A DNA stretch of 64,000 nt from Folioceros fuciformis. Taxonomy: Eukaryota > Anthocerotophyta > Anthocerotopsida > Anthocerotales. The stretch covers positions 195,394-259,393 of the forward strand of contig JBNGIO010006327.1 in the NCBI GenBank assembly GCA_049999805.1, written 5' to 3'. The notes beneath the pieces were generated by a model. It searched no databases and was not told where the DNA came from. It saw nothing but the letters and a program-made list of their open reading frames with translations. The translations under genes and the position numbers were made by a program. This document shows, in pieces, positions 44,414-55,823 of this stretch. The number at the start of each line of letters is the position of its first letter. Position 1 is the stretch's first letter.

Positions 44414-45667
44414 TCACAAGGAAGTTGCAGGGCCAGGGTAGCCGTGTCGAGCGGAGGATCCGCCGCTCTTGAACGGGCGCGCGCGGATCACCAGGTCGTG
44501 GTAGGCTGTCGCCAAGGCAGCACCGATAAACGGCCCGACCCAAAACACCCACTGCACAGTGCACACAGGCGGATACCATCATGAGCCAACAGCATGGATC
44601 TCGTTGCTGCCCAGAAGCGAAGCCCACATGCAAACAGTTGTCAAAAACCAGCCAGCCGCATGCCAGCAGCGCCGTACTACCAATGCATTCACCGAAAAAG
44701 CTCACTCACATGATCACGCCAGACTTGGTCGTGGTCCACGACGGCAGCGACTCCGAAGCTCCTGGCTGGATTGATTCCCGTCCCGGTGATCGGAAGCGTG
44801 CCAAGGATCACCAGAAACACCGCGAATCCGATCGGCAAGGGCGCGAGGATCTACCGTGCAGCGCATTGGGAGCTGGTCAGAGCTGGATTCAGCGTTACCC
44901 ACCAATAATCAACACACCTCCATCCTGAACTCGATTCATACCGGAACGTGAGAATCACGGGCATTCCTCTTGGCGTCGGTAGCCGAGAGCACGGTGTGGA
45001 CGAGGACGAAGGTGCCAACGATCTCGGCTCCCAGCCCCGTCGCCTTGGTGTATCCGTGCTGCACGGTGTTGGCGGCCCCCGCGCCGTATCGGTCGAAGAA
45101 CGCGGACTGCCATCTCTTCACCAACCCCACCCCCGCCACGGCTCCAGAACACTGCGCCACTGCGTAAATGAAAAATCTGGGGAGCGACACCTTCCTGGCC
45201 AGTAGGAAGGCGAAAGTCACTGCCGGATTGAGGTGCCCACCTGTAAGACCACAATCGCAGAACTGATGTGAGCAGTAGCAGACATATCATGCCATCGTCA
45301 CCACCCAGCACAAAGACCGACCCGAGATGCCAGCGGTGGCGTAGACGAGCACGAAGATGGCTCCCCCGAACGTCCAGGCGATGGCGCGGATCCCGGCTCC
45401 GGACCCGGGCTCGGCCTCCTCGTTGCGGAGGTGGCCGACGATGGTGTTCACGGCGAGGTAGAGGAAGATCAGTGTCGCCACGAACTCGGTGATGGCTGCC
45501 CGCCAGAGGCCCCAAGTCCCGAGCTCGGCGGTATCGAAGAGCGCCACAGGCGGCGTCTCTTTGTAGTCCTTCGGGAGTAGGAGCTGCGGGCCCGTACCCA
45601 GAGGAACTCGCTCCTTGAATCTTGCGGCTCCTACGTTCACATCTTCGGTCGAGGCGGCGTCCGCCAT
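44414..45667 (-). CDS. Plasma membrane intrinsic protein (PIP aquaporin)
   Basis: This is a PIP-type aquaporin of the plasma membrane, 307 aa, slightly longer than usual. Four exons fit: 45667-45322, 45240-44942, 44850-44710 and 44551-44414. The PIP N-terminus is present ([17 protein letters not shown] and [13 protein letters not shown]). Six membrane segments carry both NPA boxes ([10 protein letters not shown], joined across intron 1, and [11 protein letters not shown]). The loop B kinase site region ARKVSLPR and the loop D region [15 protein letters not shown] are kept. The selectivity filter reads Phe (AWTFGG), Ile (FLVILGT), Thr (TGTGIN) and Arg (NPAR). PIPs have His in the second place, so this one is unusual. 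The C-terminal tail ([11 protein letters not shown]) keeps Ser residues that may be phosphorylated. Confidence 0.94.
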
Positions 45668-48600
45668 CGTCCGAGAATGAACTCCCTTGCTGCCTGCGGA
45701 GCGGATGCAAAGCGCCGGCTACGAGACGAACAGAAAGTATGGCATTTGAGAAGCAGAGCGCTCAGCGCGGGGATGCTGCCGCTCTGTCTGCTGCCACTTG
45801 CATATATTTGATAGGTGCACGAGGAAGGAAGCGCGGAGGCCGTACATAGTGGAGTCAGGCATCCGACGCATTATGTGGATTTCCCGCTTTCATGCTTATG
45901 AATGTAGACCAGCTTTGTGTCAGGATGCCACCACATTAACAGGGCATCGTATGGAGTTGTATGACAACAACCAAGTCAGGGCAGGTGCGGCTGGGCTAAG
46001 AAATGGAAACCAACAAGGCAGCTTGCAAACGTTCCACGAAATCATTCATGTGAATGTAGTAGTCTCTCGTGCAGGCGTATCCGTGTGCAACTGTCGGCAA
46101 TACGGAATCCGAAGTCGAGCAAGGGAAGCCTGAAGGTGATAGTCCACAAATTAGACTTGAGAGCGAGGGCTCCAACCTGATGTGCTTGCAGCTATGCCAC
46201 TTACGTTAGCCCAGTCTAGATGATGCTGAGCATTTCAGACCAATGCAGAAGGCACCCGATTCTGTGACATTCGTTTGCCTCCTGCAGACATGTGCAAGTA
46301 CGTGGGCACCCCAGCGTGAAGATGGGAAAGCAGCTTTATGCACGACGGAGCAAAGCTACGTTGTCTCCGTGGTCCACCTCGGCATATCCTCCTATCACGC
46401 CATTTAACACCACGCTTGCGGAAACTGTTACATATCTGCTCGAGATCCTTCCTTCATGCTCTCGCACTTTGCACATGAACTAACCAGAGTGCTTCCAACA
46501 AACGTTCTGGATTCAAAATTCCCCCTTCCCGAACTCGAACATGGATTTGCTTCCCCTTTTGCAAGAACCGCCCTTTTTCATTACGCCTGCTAAGAGCTGC
46601 ACTCCTCCTTTTCTGCAATGCCGCCACACGCCCGGATGGCAGTCAAAGAATATTCAAGCATTCGGACTAATGCCAGTCTCTGGCATCCGCCAATGCTGCT
46701 TGCCCTAGACAGGAAGGGCTCCCAGGCCTCCCAGGCCCTGCCTAGCTGGTGATGAACCTGGAGCCAATGCTCGTGGTCTTAACAGGCATTGCCTCGAGGT
46801 TCATCACCGCTCTCTGTCATCATCAACGCCTCAGGCACACGACGTCGCTGCTGAGTCACTTGGGTGTGCCGCTGGCCTAGAGAAGATGAGTCGATTACAG
46901 GGCTCTTGGCCGGCAGATCCGAGTCTGACGAAGTCTTCACTCTAAGCAAGTTGTAGTTGTATTTCACGTTCTTCATGGTGGGCTTGTCAGTGCTTCCATA
47001 GTCCTCAGTGCTTCCGAAATGCGCGATGACACCGTCCAGTGACTAGTCCGATCAAGCAACCTGGTCCCACATTTTGCATGCATGTTGGCCGAAAAGTCGT
47101 CGACCAACAGCTCAGACCTGATGTCCTCCACATAATTTGCACATGGACCTGCTTCTCCGCCTCCAAAGCTTGGATGCACACATTTGTGCATGCGTGCAGG
47201 AGGCACACAAATGTCACACAGTTGGTTACGGAGAGGTCTTCTTCTTGTAGGGAGGGACACCTTAAAGATGAAGGGCCTCCCTCCCTTCGCCCTACAGTGA
47301 ATGCATGATGTAACTACATCTTTCTGACGAACACCATCAGACACCCTGAGCATCTTCCCAGTGCTAAGAGACATACAAGTGTACCAAACTGTTGGCTAAA
47401 ATCCACATCATTCAACTATCTTTGACCTCTGATTTTTGCTTGAAGCTGCTTCCTCCATCTCCAAAACCCGCACACGCAGATGGCAGGAGGCACGCGATTG
47501 CCATTGAATTGGCTGTAGTGACACGCCCTCTCCTTGTGTGGCACTGTACAGGGCCAATGGCTTCCAGATTCACGCCCTGCCGGGAGTACCCTGCACACTT
47601 GGCATTCCCCTCACCACATGTTCCCGATCAAGTCTATCAAGCAATATCTCTGAGCATGCTCCAGACTGAAATCCTTTGCACCTATTGTCTAGGGCCTATG
47701 CGAACAGAAGAAAAATACTATCCCCGCTGGCACCATATGACGGATACTGACATTGGGCTCTGCCGTTCCGCTACAGTGTTTCAGCCTTCACAATTGTCGC
47801 ACTCGATACAGTAGGACTTCCAGAGGGATTGACATGTAGCCAATACTAAACCGCATAAATCAAGAAACTGGGTGAGGACGCCCTGAGCTGGAATGACTCC
47901 TGTCAAGAGGCTCCGTCAGATAAAAACAGACTTCACACCAAGACCTGCCTGCCAAAGGCGAACGAAGCTTTATAGGTACCACCCTCCATTATGCGATGCC
48001 AAGGACGGAGGCGTACTTGCTGACCCTAATTAAAGGCCTCCTCACCTCCCAACAATAAAAGCAAGTACATTCTTGGTTTGAGCAAGAGTTGTCTAACCAA
48101 TCCCTCTTAATAAAATTTCGGATTTGGAGGTGCCCTTGCCACCGGTTGTTACTAGGAGGTTAGACTTTATCCTCCACCCCAAAATCCTAACTTTATACTA
48201 GAGAGGCATCTTATTGCTAGACTTATTTTGAGGGGTGGTGTGTACTAGCTACTTATATGTTGTGGGCTTACTCTACTTGTTTGAGGGATGGTATACACTT
48301 ACCACCACATGTGTTGTGTGCCTACTCCACTACATTCCTTCAAGCCACATGTGTTGTGTGTCTACTCCACTACATTCCTTCAAGTGAACATTGTGATGCT
48401 GACCTGCAAATGCCATGATTTTACATGAAGGGGATGGTGTCTCAAGCCACCACTACATTCCTACAGGTGAACATTGTGATGCAAACTTTGCAAATGCCAT
48501 GATTTTACACATAGGGGGTGGTGTCTTCAGCCACCACATGGTGCCTTCTCGCTCCTAGTTTTCGAGCTATAAACTAGTAGGCCTTCAAGAGGAGACTAGT

Positions 48601-48989
48601 TAGGCCTTCAAGAGGAGTAGAATTGTGTCACTTGGTCTTGGTTAGATGATGCTAGGACGGATAGGGTCTATCTAGACCTCACGAAGGCGTGTTGATTGGT
48701 CGTGGTAAGGAGTAAGGTTAGGTTTTTCGTCTTAAGCTAGTGGCCTCAGCATATGAGGCAACAGTCACGACTCTCTGCACCCGTCATTCGACATCACAAT
48801 CCCCTAATTCACAAGAGGTCCTAAATTTTATGGCGAAGAAGCTTTTCTTATATGGATAGGGCGATATTTGGCCGAGCCCTCATTTATGCCCCACATCTTT
48901 CTTTAGGTAGTTTTTTTGGAAAATCTATAGCCATCTCTAAGACTACTGTTCTCCTCAAGAATCTCTCCAATGGTTTTTGGTTTTGCAAG
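45668..48989. other. No gene recognised; repeats toward the end
   Basis: The first part is the PIP upstream region. Frames on both strands (for example 46973-47374) have no motifs. From about 48,000 the sequence is AT-rich and includes imperfect direct repeats of phrases such as CATGTGTTGTGTG and CACTACATTCCTTCAAG (48,310-48,540). Confidence 0.5.
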
Positions 48990-49477
48990 GAGGAAGGTGT
49001 CCCTTAAATTTCTCATGTTTCAATGGCTGCTAGCAAATTGCTAACCATAAAGAATGTCATTCTTAGGGTGTGTCCAATTGCTATAGGAGATAAGTTCTTA
49101 TAGCTCATCAATAGGAGTATTGTTATTTAGCTCTAGAAAAACTTGCAATGTCATCTTAGTCCTCACATATTCAAGATTGCAACTTTAGGAGTCGATGTTT
49201 CAGTGGTACTACAGTCTCACTTGGACTAGGTCACTATGCAAATGGACATAGAAAACACCTCAAACATAGTATCCCGGGCGGCTATTTTTTATGAGCTTTT
49301 GGGCTAGATGGGCAGCTAGCAAGCCTCATTCCTTTTGTTCGCTCCTTCTACAAGTCGCCTTCTCTTCTTTACTATAAGTCTAGGCTGATGCTAAAGGGGG
49401 TTTTAATGCTTGATTTAGCGAAAAGCACAAGGTTGGAAGATCCCTTGGCCAAGAGCTCTCTTTGTCATGGCTTACTC
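48990..49477 (+). pseudogene. Decayed reverse transcriptase relic, copy 1
   Basis: Reading the plus strand across stops and one frame change gives VCPIAIG, INRSIVI, LQCHLSPH, then QMDIENTSNIVSRAAIFYEL, then GQLASLIPFVRSFYKSPSLL, then GTRLEDPLAKSSL. These match in order the blocks of a reverse transcriptase of non-LTR type: RPIAIGE, a palm Asp segment (D.ANAFNSVSR), LIPFVRSFY and GTRQGDPLG. The palm is therefore present but full of stops. Similar proteins are known, from memory, in streptophyte algae and bryophytes. The relic is cut at about 49,478 by a T-run. Confidence 0.7.
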
Positions 49478-49835
49478 TTTTTTTTTTTCTTGCGAAACAG
49501 AATTAGATAAAACAAGAAGAATTTTGCTTGGAGAGTACATAGATTGAGTCGAGATCCTATTGATAGTCACAACATGCTGAAAGGAAAGGCCTAACAAGAG
49601 GAGTAATGATCCTATATCCTGATTACCTTCCCCAAGGACACCTGTGGTTCCATGAAGTGTCCCGGCCCAACCGTAGAAAACCGGCCATAACCCAATCCTT
49701 CTTCTTAAATTTTTGAGGAGATGAGGCTTTGAGACTTTCCCCCGCAATTAGTACCTGCTCCCAGATACGCCATGCTACCGCCTTGGTGGAAAGCGAGGTC
49801 CTCCCGTGACCATTTTCGAGATTATTTTTTCTCAT
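49478..49835 (-). mobile_element. Possible reverse-oriented fragment with poly(A)
   Basis: A run of about 13 T at 49478-49491 sits exactly where reverse transcriptase copy 1 breaks off. On the reverse strand it is a poly(A) tail following about 350 bp with two overlapping open frames (49835-49623 and 49747-49472). The reading is SLSTKAVAWRIWEQVLIAGE and onward, which I do not recognise. This fits a 5'-truncated retroposed insert. No target duplication was found. Confidence 0.4.
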
Positions 49836-49879
49836 GAGGATCCTTTAAGTGGTTTTTCGGAGCTTTGTACACTACAAAC

Positions 49880-51206
49880 TGCTATAGCTAGAGATGAAGT
49901 TCCCAATCGAATCTCTCAAGTTTAGGGGGCAAGCAGGTTGCCAACGTTGGAAAAACCTACATCAAGAGTGTGCCCTATTGCCATGGGGAAGGTGTTTCTA
50001 CACCTCATCAGCTAAAGTATCGCAATTCAACTTTGGGAGCACTTCCAAGCACATCTTGCATCCCACCACTTTGGGATTGCTACTTCAAATGGGTGTGAAT
50101 ATGCTACCCTCGGCATCTAGGCGGCCCTCGAGTTACATCCTCACTGGGTAGCTTTGCATGTTAATATCGAGAATGTGTTCAACATCGTCTCTAGGGTCGT
50201 CATCTTCTCAGAGCTTAAGAGAGCACGAGATCAATTGGTTGGTCTTATTCCTTTTGTTTGCTCTTTCTATACGTTGGCCTTTTGGCCATAGAGGCCTCTG
50301 CCCTAGCTACCATTCTCAGTAGCTGGGCCTCTCCACTCCAATTTTGGCCTCTCGTTTTTTACTGCAAAATTCCTCTCTTCTCGAAGGTTTAATCTCATGT
50401 GTTGAGGAGGTGTTTTCTCTTTACAGATAACTCTTAGGTAAGTGAGGAACTCTTTACCTTTAGAGGTTTGTGAGGCTCTACCTTCTTTCACCTCCTTTTT
50501 TAACCCGAGGGTTGAAGGGTCTTCAAGCTTCGCTACTGGAAAAGCAATATAGCCTAGCACTAAGAGCCTTCTTTCGCACTCATCTATCCATAAGTCTTCT
50601 TAAGCTCAGATTCGCTCTTGTTCGGGTAAAAGAGCGAGCTCTAGAATTTTGGCTTGACCTTGCATCCAAGTGTTTTGAATCGCACCAATAACTTTCTCTG
50701 CTGCCATAAGATTTCACCTAGGTTTGGCCCACCCCTTGGCTTTTTCTCTCTCTACATGTAGTTATGAGATTGTCATTGTCGACACAAGGTCTCATCTAGT
50801 ACGTTGTTTAGTCAAGGGGCACCGCATTGCCATCCTTGATGCAGTTCGGGATGTCATGTTCTCAATGACTACAGAATGTGGGTTTCTTCGGTACACTTAT
50901 GTGCATGACATTTATATACTTTGCACAATGGGGTTTCACTTCAAGCTAGCCTTTTTTTTTTTTTACTAAGGGGGAACAGTTTTGTGTCGCTATGTGGTTG
51001 TTACGGATCCCACTAGAGTTTCAATTTGCGAGCATGTCATCATCAACCCCTCTGGATGGGTAGTAGAGCGTTGTGCAAGCTCCAAACTCCATAAGTATTC
51101 TTCCCAACAAGACAAACATATTTTTATCTCCTTTGCTCTTGAGACTCATGGGGCCATGGGTAAGAACTTTTCAAGGTTCACTAAAAAGTGCGCCAAGGTT
51201 TATTAA
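49880..51206 (+). pseudogene. Decayed reverse transcriptase relic, copy 2
   Basis: This second copy of the same family covers more of the protein. In order it shows GASRLPTLEK, VCPIAMGKVFLHLI, QLWEHFQAHLASHHFGIATS, NGCEYATLGI, LHPHWVALHVNIENVFNIVS, RVVIFSELKR and LVGLIPFVCSFYTL. After a scrambled stretch (50,300-50,690) come likely C-terminal blocks: SHLVRCLVKGHRIAILDAVR, DVMFSMTTECGF, YVVVTDPTRVSICEHV and HIFISFALETHGAMGKNFSR. Several stops and shifts make it dead. It parallels copy 1 block for block. Confidence 0.72.
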
Positions 51207-51246
51207 AGTATTAGGAATGGTGTTTATTAAAGTATTAGGAATGGTG
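51199..51246. repeat. 24-bp tandem duplication
   Basis: Two identical copies of TTTATTAAAGTATTAGGAAT plus GGTG lie end to end. Confidence 0.95.
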
Positions 51247-51456
51247 TTCTTCCTCTTTCCTATTTAGTGGTGTTCTTTCGATAACGAGTATCCATTGCTT
51301 TGCAAAGAGCATTGGCCAATGCAATTTTTAAAATAGTAACAAGCACAAGTCAAGCAACTTTTTCAGCATTGGTGCTAGGTAGGCTTTTGTTATTGTACAT
51401 CATGATATTTTGGTAATAGTAGGTAGTTTTTGAAAATGATGCTCGAAGGGGTTAGT

Positions 51457-51584
51457 AGCCCTTTTGGGCTTTGGCTCTAGTCGGGTTGTTCCTCCAATCT
51501 TTGAAGTAGTGGAATTTTCCAGCCCTTTTGGGCTTTGGCTCTAGTCGGGTTATTCCTCCCATCTTTGAAGTAGTGGAATTTTCC
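51457..51584. repeat. 64-bp tandem duplication
   Basis: Units 51457-51520 and 51521-51584 differ at two positions. Confidence 0.95.
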
Positions 51585-52163
51585 ATCTCTTTTTTAATAA
51601 TAGAAAATAATTATTTATTAGACAACATTGAAAAGATGAGCTCTTCGTATTCGTGATACTTGCATTGGAGTAAAGTTCGAAATGATGACCATTGGATAGT
51701 TGTCATCAAAACAAAGTGCTAGAGGTAGATTGGATTGATCATCATTGGTATGAATCCCTAGATTATAATGTATAAATAGATAAACTTCATTTGATTTATA
51801 ATTACCTGTGAATAGATTTATCTTGAACATTTACATTTCCCTCCGCGTCTTTAGAGGTTAAATATGCCCTAGTATAATCGCCCATACAGATCTATCTGTT
51901 GGAGCGACGGAGCTGGCGGGGGTGATGAGCGTCGAGGAGAGGAGGGAAGAAAGGGTCGAGGCGCGCAGAGAATAAGGTGGGTTACGTTATGTGTACATAT
52001 GCATGCATGCTGGTGGTACCACGCTCTTGCTCCCAAGAAGTGGAGAGGCCGGCCGGGGGTTTAATAAAGGGACATCGGCCGGGAAAGGGTTTGAGCCGGC
52101 TGTTTACGGTGTACTGCGCGCCTCAGTACCCACACTTACCGACCTAGCTGCTGATGAGCAGGA
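51585..52163. other. Upstream region of SWI3
   Basis: The AT-rich island ends near 51,880 and gives way to GC-richer sequence, probably promoter and 5' UTR of the SWI3 gene. No other gene is seen. Confidence 0.5.
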
Positions 52164-55158
52164 ATGAAAATTCGGCTCACCAGGAAAGGAGATGCGTTCG
52201 CCATATCGAAGCCAGACAGGGTGGAGGATGAGCAGGTGGAGGAGGCCGTGCACTCCTCCGCGGCAGCTGCTGGTGCGGGAACAGGGACAGGAATTGATCA
52301 CGACATGGCCAACACGGAGCCTGCAGCGGCCGTGAAGGAGAGGACGCCCGAGGGCGATAACAAGAGGAGGCGCCTCTCTTCGCCGCTCCTCGACGATGCC
52401 AACGGCAATGGGGACGCAGCCCCGGGGCTGGAACCGGAGGCCAGCAACAGAGGCAAGGACGTGCCGCACGCAATGCCCCCACCGGCGGAACCTGCCAAGG
52501 TTGCGCCCTCGCCGGACCGGGGGAAGGGAGTGCCTCATTCCGGCCCAGCTCCCATGGACCTTTCGCCTGCCAGGACCCCAGCGCCGCCCGGCCAAGCGCC
52601 CCATGAGCCCGTGGAGCCACCACCGGCGGCCACTCCTGCTGTGTTGCCCCCGCTCAAGGCTGCTGCCCCACAGGCGGAGCCGCTGAACCGAGAGTTGTAT
52701 CGCATCCCCAGCTATGCAGGTGGGTTTCGCGTCCCCTATTTGGTGTAATTTGTAGCTTGGTGTGGAGCAGAGGGCGAGGGCTGAATTTCGTGGAGGGTTT
52801 CCTGTGCAGCGTGGTTTTCTTGGAACAAGATTCATAGCCTGGAGCGGAGAGCGCTGAGTATTTTCTTTGATGGCAAGTCGGCCTCCAGGACTCCTAAGAT
52901 ATACAAGGAGTACCGGGATTTTATTATCAACAAGTATAGGGAGAATACCCAGAGAAGGCTCACCTTCACGGAAATTAGGAGGATGCTGATTGGCGATGTG
53001 AACACGCTGCAGAAGGTTTTTGACTTTCTGGAGCATTGGGGGCTGATCAATAACCAGGTTTCCGCTGACTCCAGAAAACCACCAGCTGTCCCCATTGTCG
53101 TGGAACCTGGTCCAGCTAGTATGAGAATTGTACAGCCAGACGTTCGAGCGCAGGCGCTGCATCCTGGTGATGCTGGGATGGTTTCTGGGAGTCACTCGTC
53201 CCCGAGCTTAGCCTCACACAAGGACATTCTTGGTTCTGCAGGAGCCGACAGAGCACCTCCAAAGCACTTCTGTACTGTCTGCAAAGTCGACTGCTCCAAG
53301 GATCGGTATCAACGGCAGGGGCAGGTAGCTTGAGCCTTTCGAAGTCATTCTGCACCATGGTGGTAGTTGCTTCTCCCTTGTCGGGCTGTGCGGTCTTCAT
53401 GTCTGGCTGCCTGGACGGTAGATTTTTTGTTTGCCCTGCGGGCGTTGTTATTATGTGGTCTGAGGCTGGTCTCTTACTGGAGGTTGCTTGGGTGCAGGCC
53501 GGCTCTGTTATATGCCCAAGCTGCTTCAAAGCAGAAAAGTTTGGTGCTACCTTGTCAGCCAAGGAGTTCACACAGATAACAGCGGATGCAGATGGAGGGC
53601 CGGCTAAGGAAGAGTGGACTCAGCAAGAGACACTTCTCCTCCTGGAGGGTGTTATGCGCCATGGTGATAATTGGAACCGGGTTAGTGAATATGTTGGTAC
53701 CAAGACGAAAGCAGAATGCGTGTCACATTTCATCCGGCTGCCCTTCGGCGATCGTATTCTGGGTGATATTGACACGTTTGGGGATGCCTTTCAAGTGAAA
53801 AGCGATAACCTTGTGAAACCTACAAGTCCAACATCAAATGCGAAGGCAAGAGAACAGAAATCTGCGAAATCAAGTGACGGCAAAGCACCCGTCCAAGAGG
53901 ACCTCATTCCCACAGATAATATGTCCTCTCAACCAAAAGCAGATCTATCAGAAGATCTTGTGCATCCGCTTCTAGATGCCAGCAATCCCCTCATTGCACA
54001 GGTGAGGAATGGAGCTGCCTGCTCAGAATTCGTCATCTAAGCGTGATCGCATGTCTGCAGGATGATCTAATGGACCTGATGGGCTGTGTTTTTGCTAGGT
54101 AGCTTTCTTATGTTCTATGGTGGGACCGCGCGTAGGTGCAGCTGCAGCTCAGGCAGCAGTTGCAGCCATCACAGAAGAGGAGGCTGCAATGATACCATTT
54201 CCTCTGCTAGCATCTCATTCATCTGATGCCCTCTCAGGCCAAGCCAATGGGAACAGGTATGGGCTGTGGTTCGCCGCATGTGCCATTTTTTGACGAGCGT
54301 GATCTCGCAGCGGCTCTCCGTCACATCTGATGGGGAACTGCCGGTATTCTTGCAGTTCCAAGGACGTAGGAGATTTGGATTTGAGACGGAAGGAGGATCT
54401 GGCAACTCAAGGTCGTAAATTCTGCCGTAAATGTCTGCTTCCGGTGTAGAAATCATGGACATGGGACTACGGAGTGAGGAGTGTCTGTGTCCCCATATTA
54501 GATGTCAGAACACGATTTTTGTGCATTTCTTTGAAGGAGTTGCAGCTGCAGAATTCTGTGCTGAAATTAACGTCGAAGATGGATTGATTTGCAGGTTTAC
54601 ATGGCGACAAATCATCAGTAGATGGTCAAGACGTCACAGAAAATCCCGGGCTACCAGGCAGGTCACTTTCAGCTGTATCATATCGAGTTGGCATCACAAC
54701 TGCTCTTGCAGGAGCTGCTGCGAATGCACGACTGCTGGCAGATCAAGAAGAGAGGGAGATGGAATCCACTATATCAGACCTGATTGACACTCAGGTGCAA
54801 ATTCCTATGCCTTTGTGGTGTTTTCCATCCTTTGGTTGCACAGGAGGAATTGTTGTGGGATTGAATACATCTTTGCATGCTCCAGCTGAAGAAAATTCAG
54901 GCGAAGTTAGAACATTTCGACGAGCTGGAACTGTTGCTGGAAAAAGAGCGCACTGAGGTTGAAAGAGCCCGCACGCAAGTATACGCAGACCGAATACGGT
55001 TTGCTGAATTTCAGTTTGGGTCATCCCGGGTCCCCAACGGTGAGGTGAGGCCCAACGACGGTGTCCATTCCGCTAGGCCTTCACTAACTCCACCGGTGCC
55101 TCAGAGGGCTGGGATGTCCGGTTCCGCCGCCAAGTTAATTCCTACGAGGAAACTGTAG
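52164..55158 (+). CDS. SWI3 subunit of SWI/SNF chromatin remodeller
   Basis: This is a SWI3-type core scaffold of the nuclear SWI/SNF complex, 753 aa. Seven exons fit GT-AG and phase: 52164-52719, 52810-53324, 53498-54001, 54099-54256, 54356-54411, 54595-54794 and 54886-55158. After a Pro/Ala-rich start comes SWIRM (YRIPSYAAWFSWNKIHSLER and onward to FDFLEHWGLIN, residues about 180-265), a degenerate ZZ-like finger (FCTVCKVDCSKDRYQ, then ICPSCFKAEKFG), and SANT (EEWTQQETLLLLEGVMRHGD to CVSHFIRLPFGD). Next is the conserved DASNPLIAQVAFLCSMVGPR block, and last a coiled coil (LLADQEEREMESTISDLIDT, then LKKIQAKLEHFDELELLLEK). PLLDASNPLIAQ and FIRLPFGD favour the SWI3A/B type over SWI3D. Confidence 0.92.
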
Positions 55159-55823
55159 AGCAGCTGATGTACATCACGCAGCCTCTGCGTAAGAGATGGA
55201 ACTAGCAAGTGGTCGAGAATTCTCTCACCGGCTTGCGAGGACCCAGCACACCCTTTTCTTAGTGCTGCCCACCTCCTGTTCTTTGCTCGAGGTTTGTCAA
55301 TGGTAGGTGTTTTTCAAGGTCATTCAATCTCAAAACTGAGCTGTCACTTCAACCGGAGCCCAAAAAGCCTTAGTGCCAACGAGGACTACCAAATAACATG
55401 CAACAAAATGTCGATAACGGGATTACTCCGAATTTGAAATAGGTGGCAATATCGACAATCTTGAGTGGTGCTCCCAACCCCGAATAAGAGATTGGCGAAC
55501 CAGAATTATCTCTACAACGGGTCGTCCGAATCTGGGGCAGCCGGGCAGTATGACAAAATATCATCTGTCACACAAGCTGCTTCTCAAATGCTGATATATT
55601 GCAGATATTCAACCGAAATATCAAGGGTGAGTTCGGCCACAGTATCCCACAAACATCAATGGGGGCGCCCCACGTGGGATCCGATAGGATAGCGTCTGGA
55701 AGCCTGACCACCCCTCAACCCTCTACCTACTACACACCTACCATTCTCCCTATTTCCTGTCGCTCGCAGCTGTGTTTGCTCAGTCCCGAGCGTCTTTCGG
55801 GCTGAACCTCTCCGACCGCAGCC
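55159..55823. other. Intergenic between SWI3 and CHLP
   Basis: This holds the 3' flank of SWI3 and the promoter/5' UTR of CHLP. No gene is seen. The segment just before 55824 is pyrimidine rich, common near plant photosynthesis gene starts. Confidence 0.55.

Noticed and set aside
52104-53195. 363-codon minus-strand frame
   Set aside because: It is a shadow of SWI3 exons 1 and 2; the composition is Arg/Gly/His rich with no recognisable domain.
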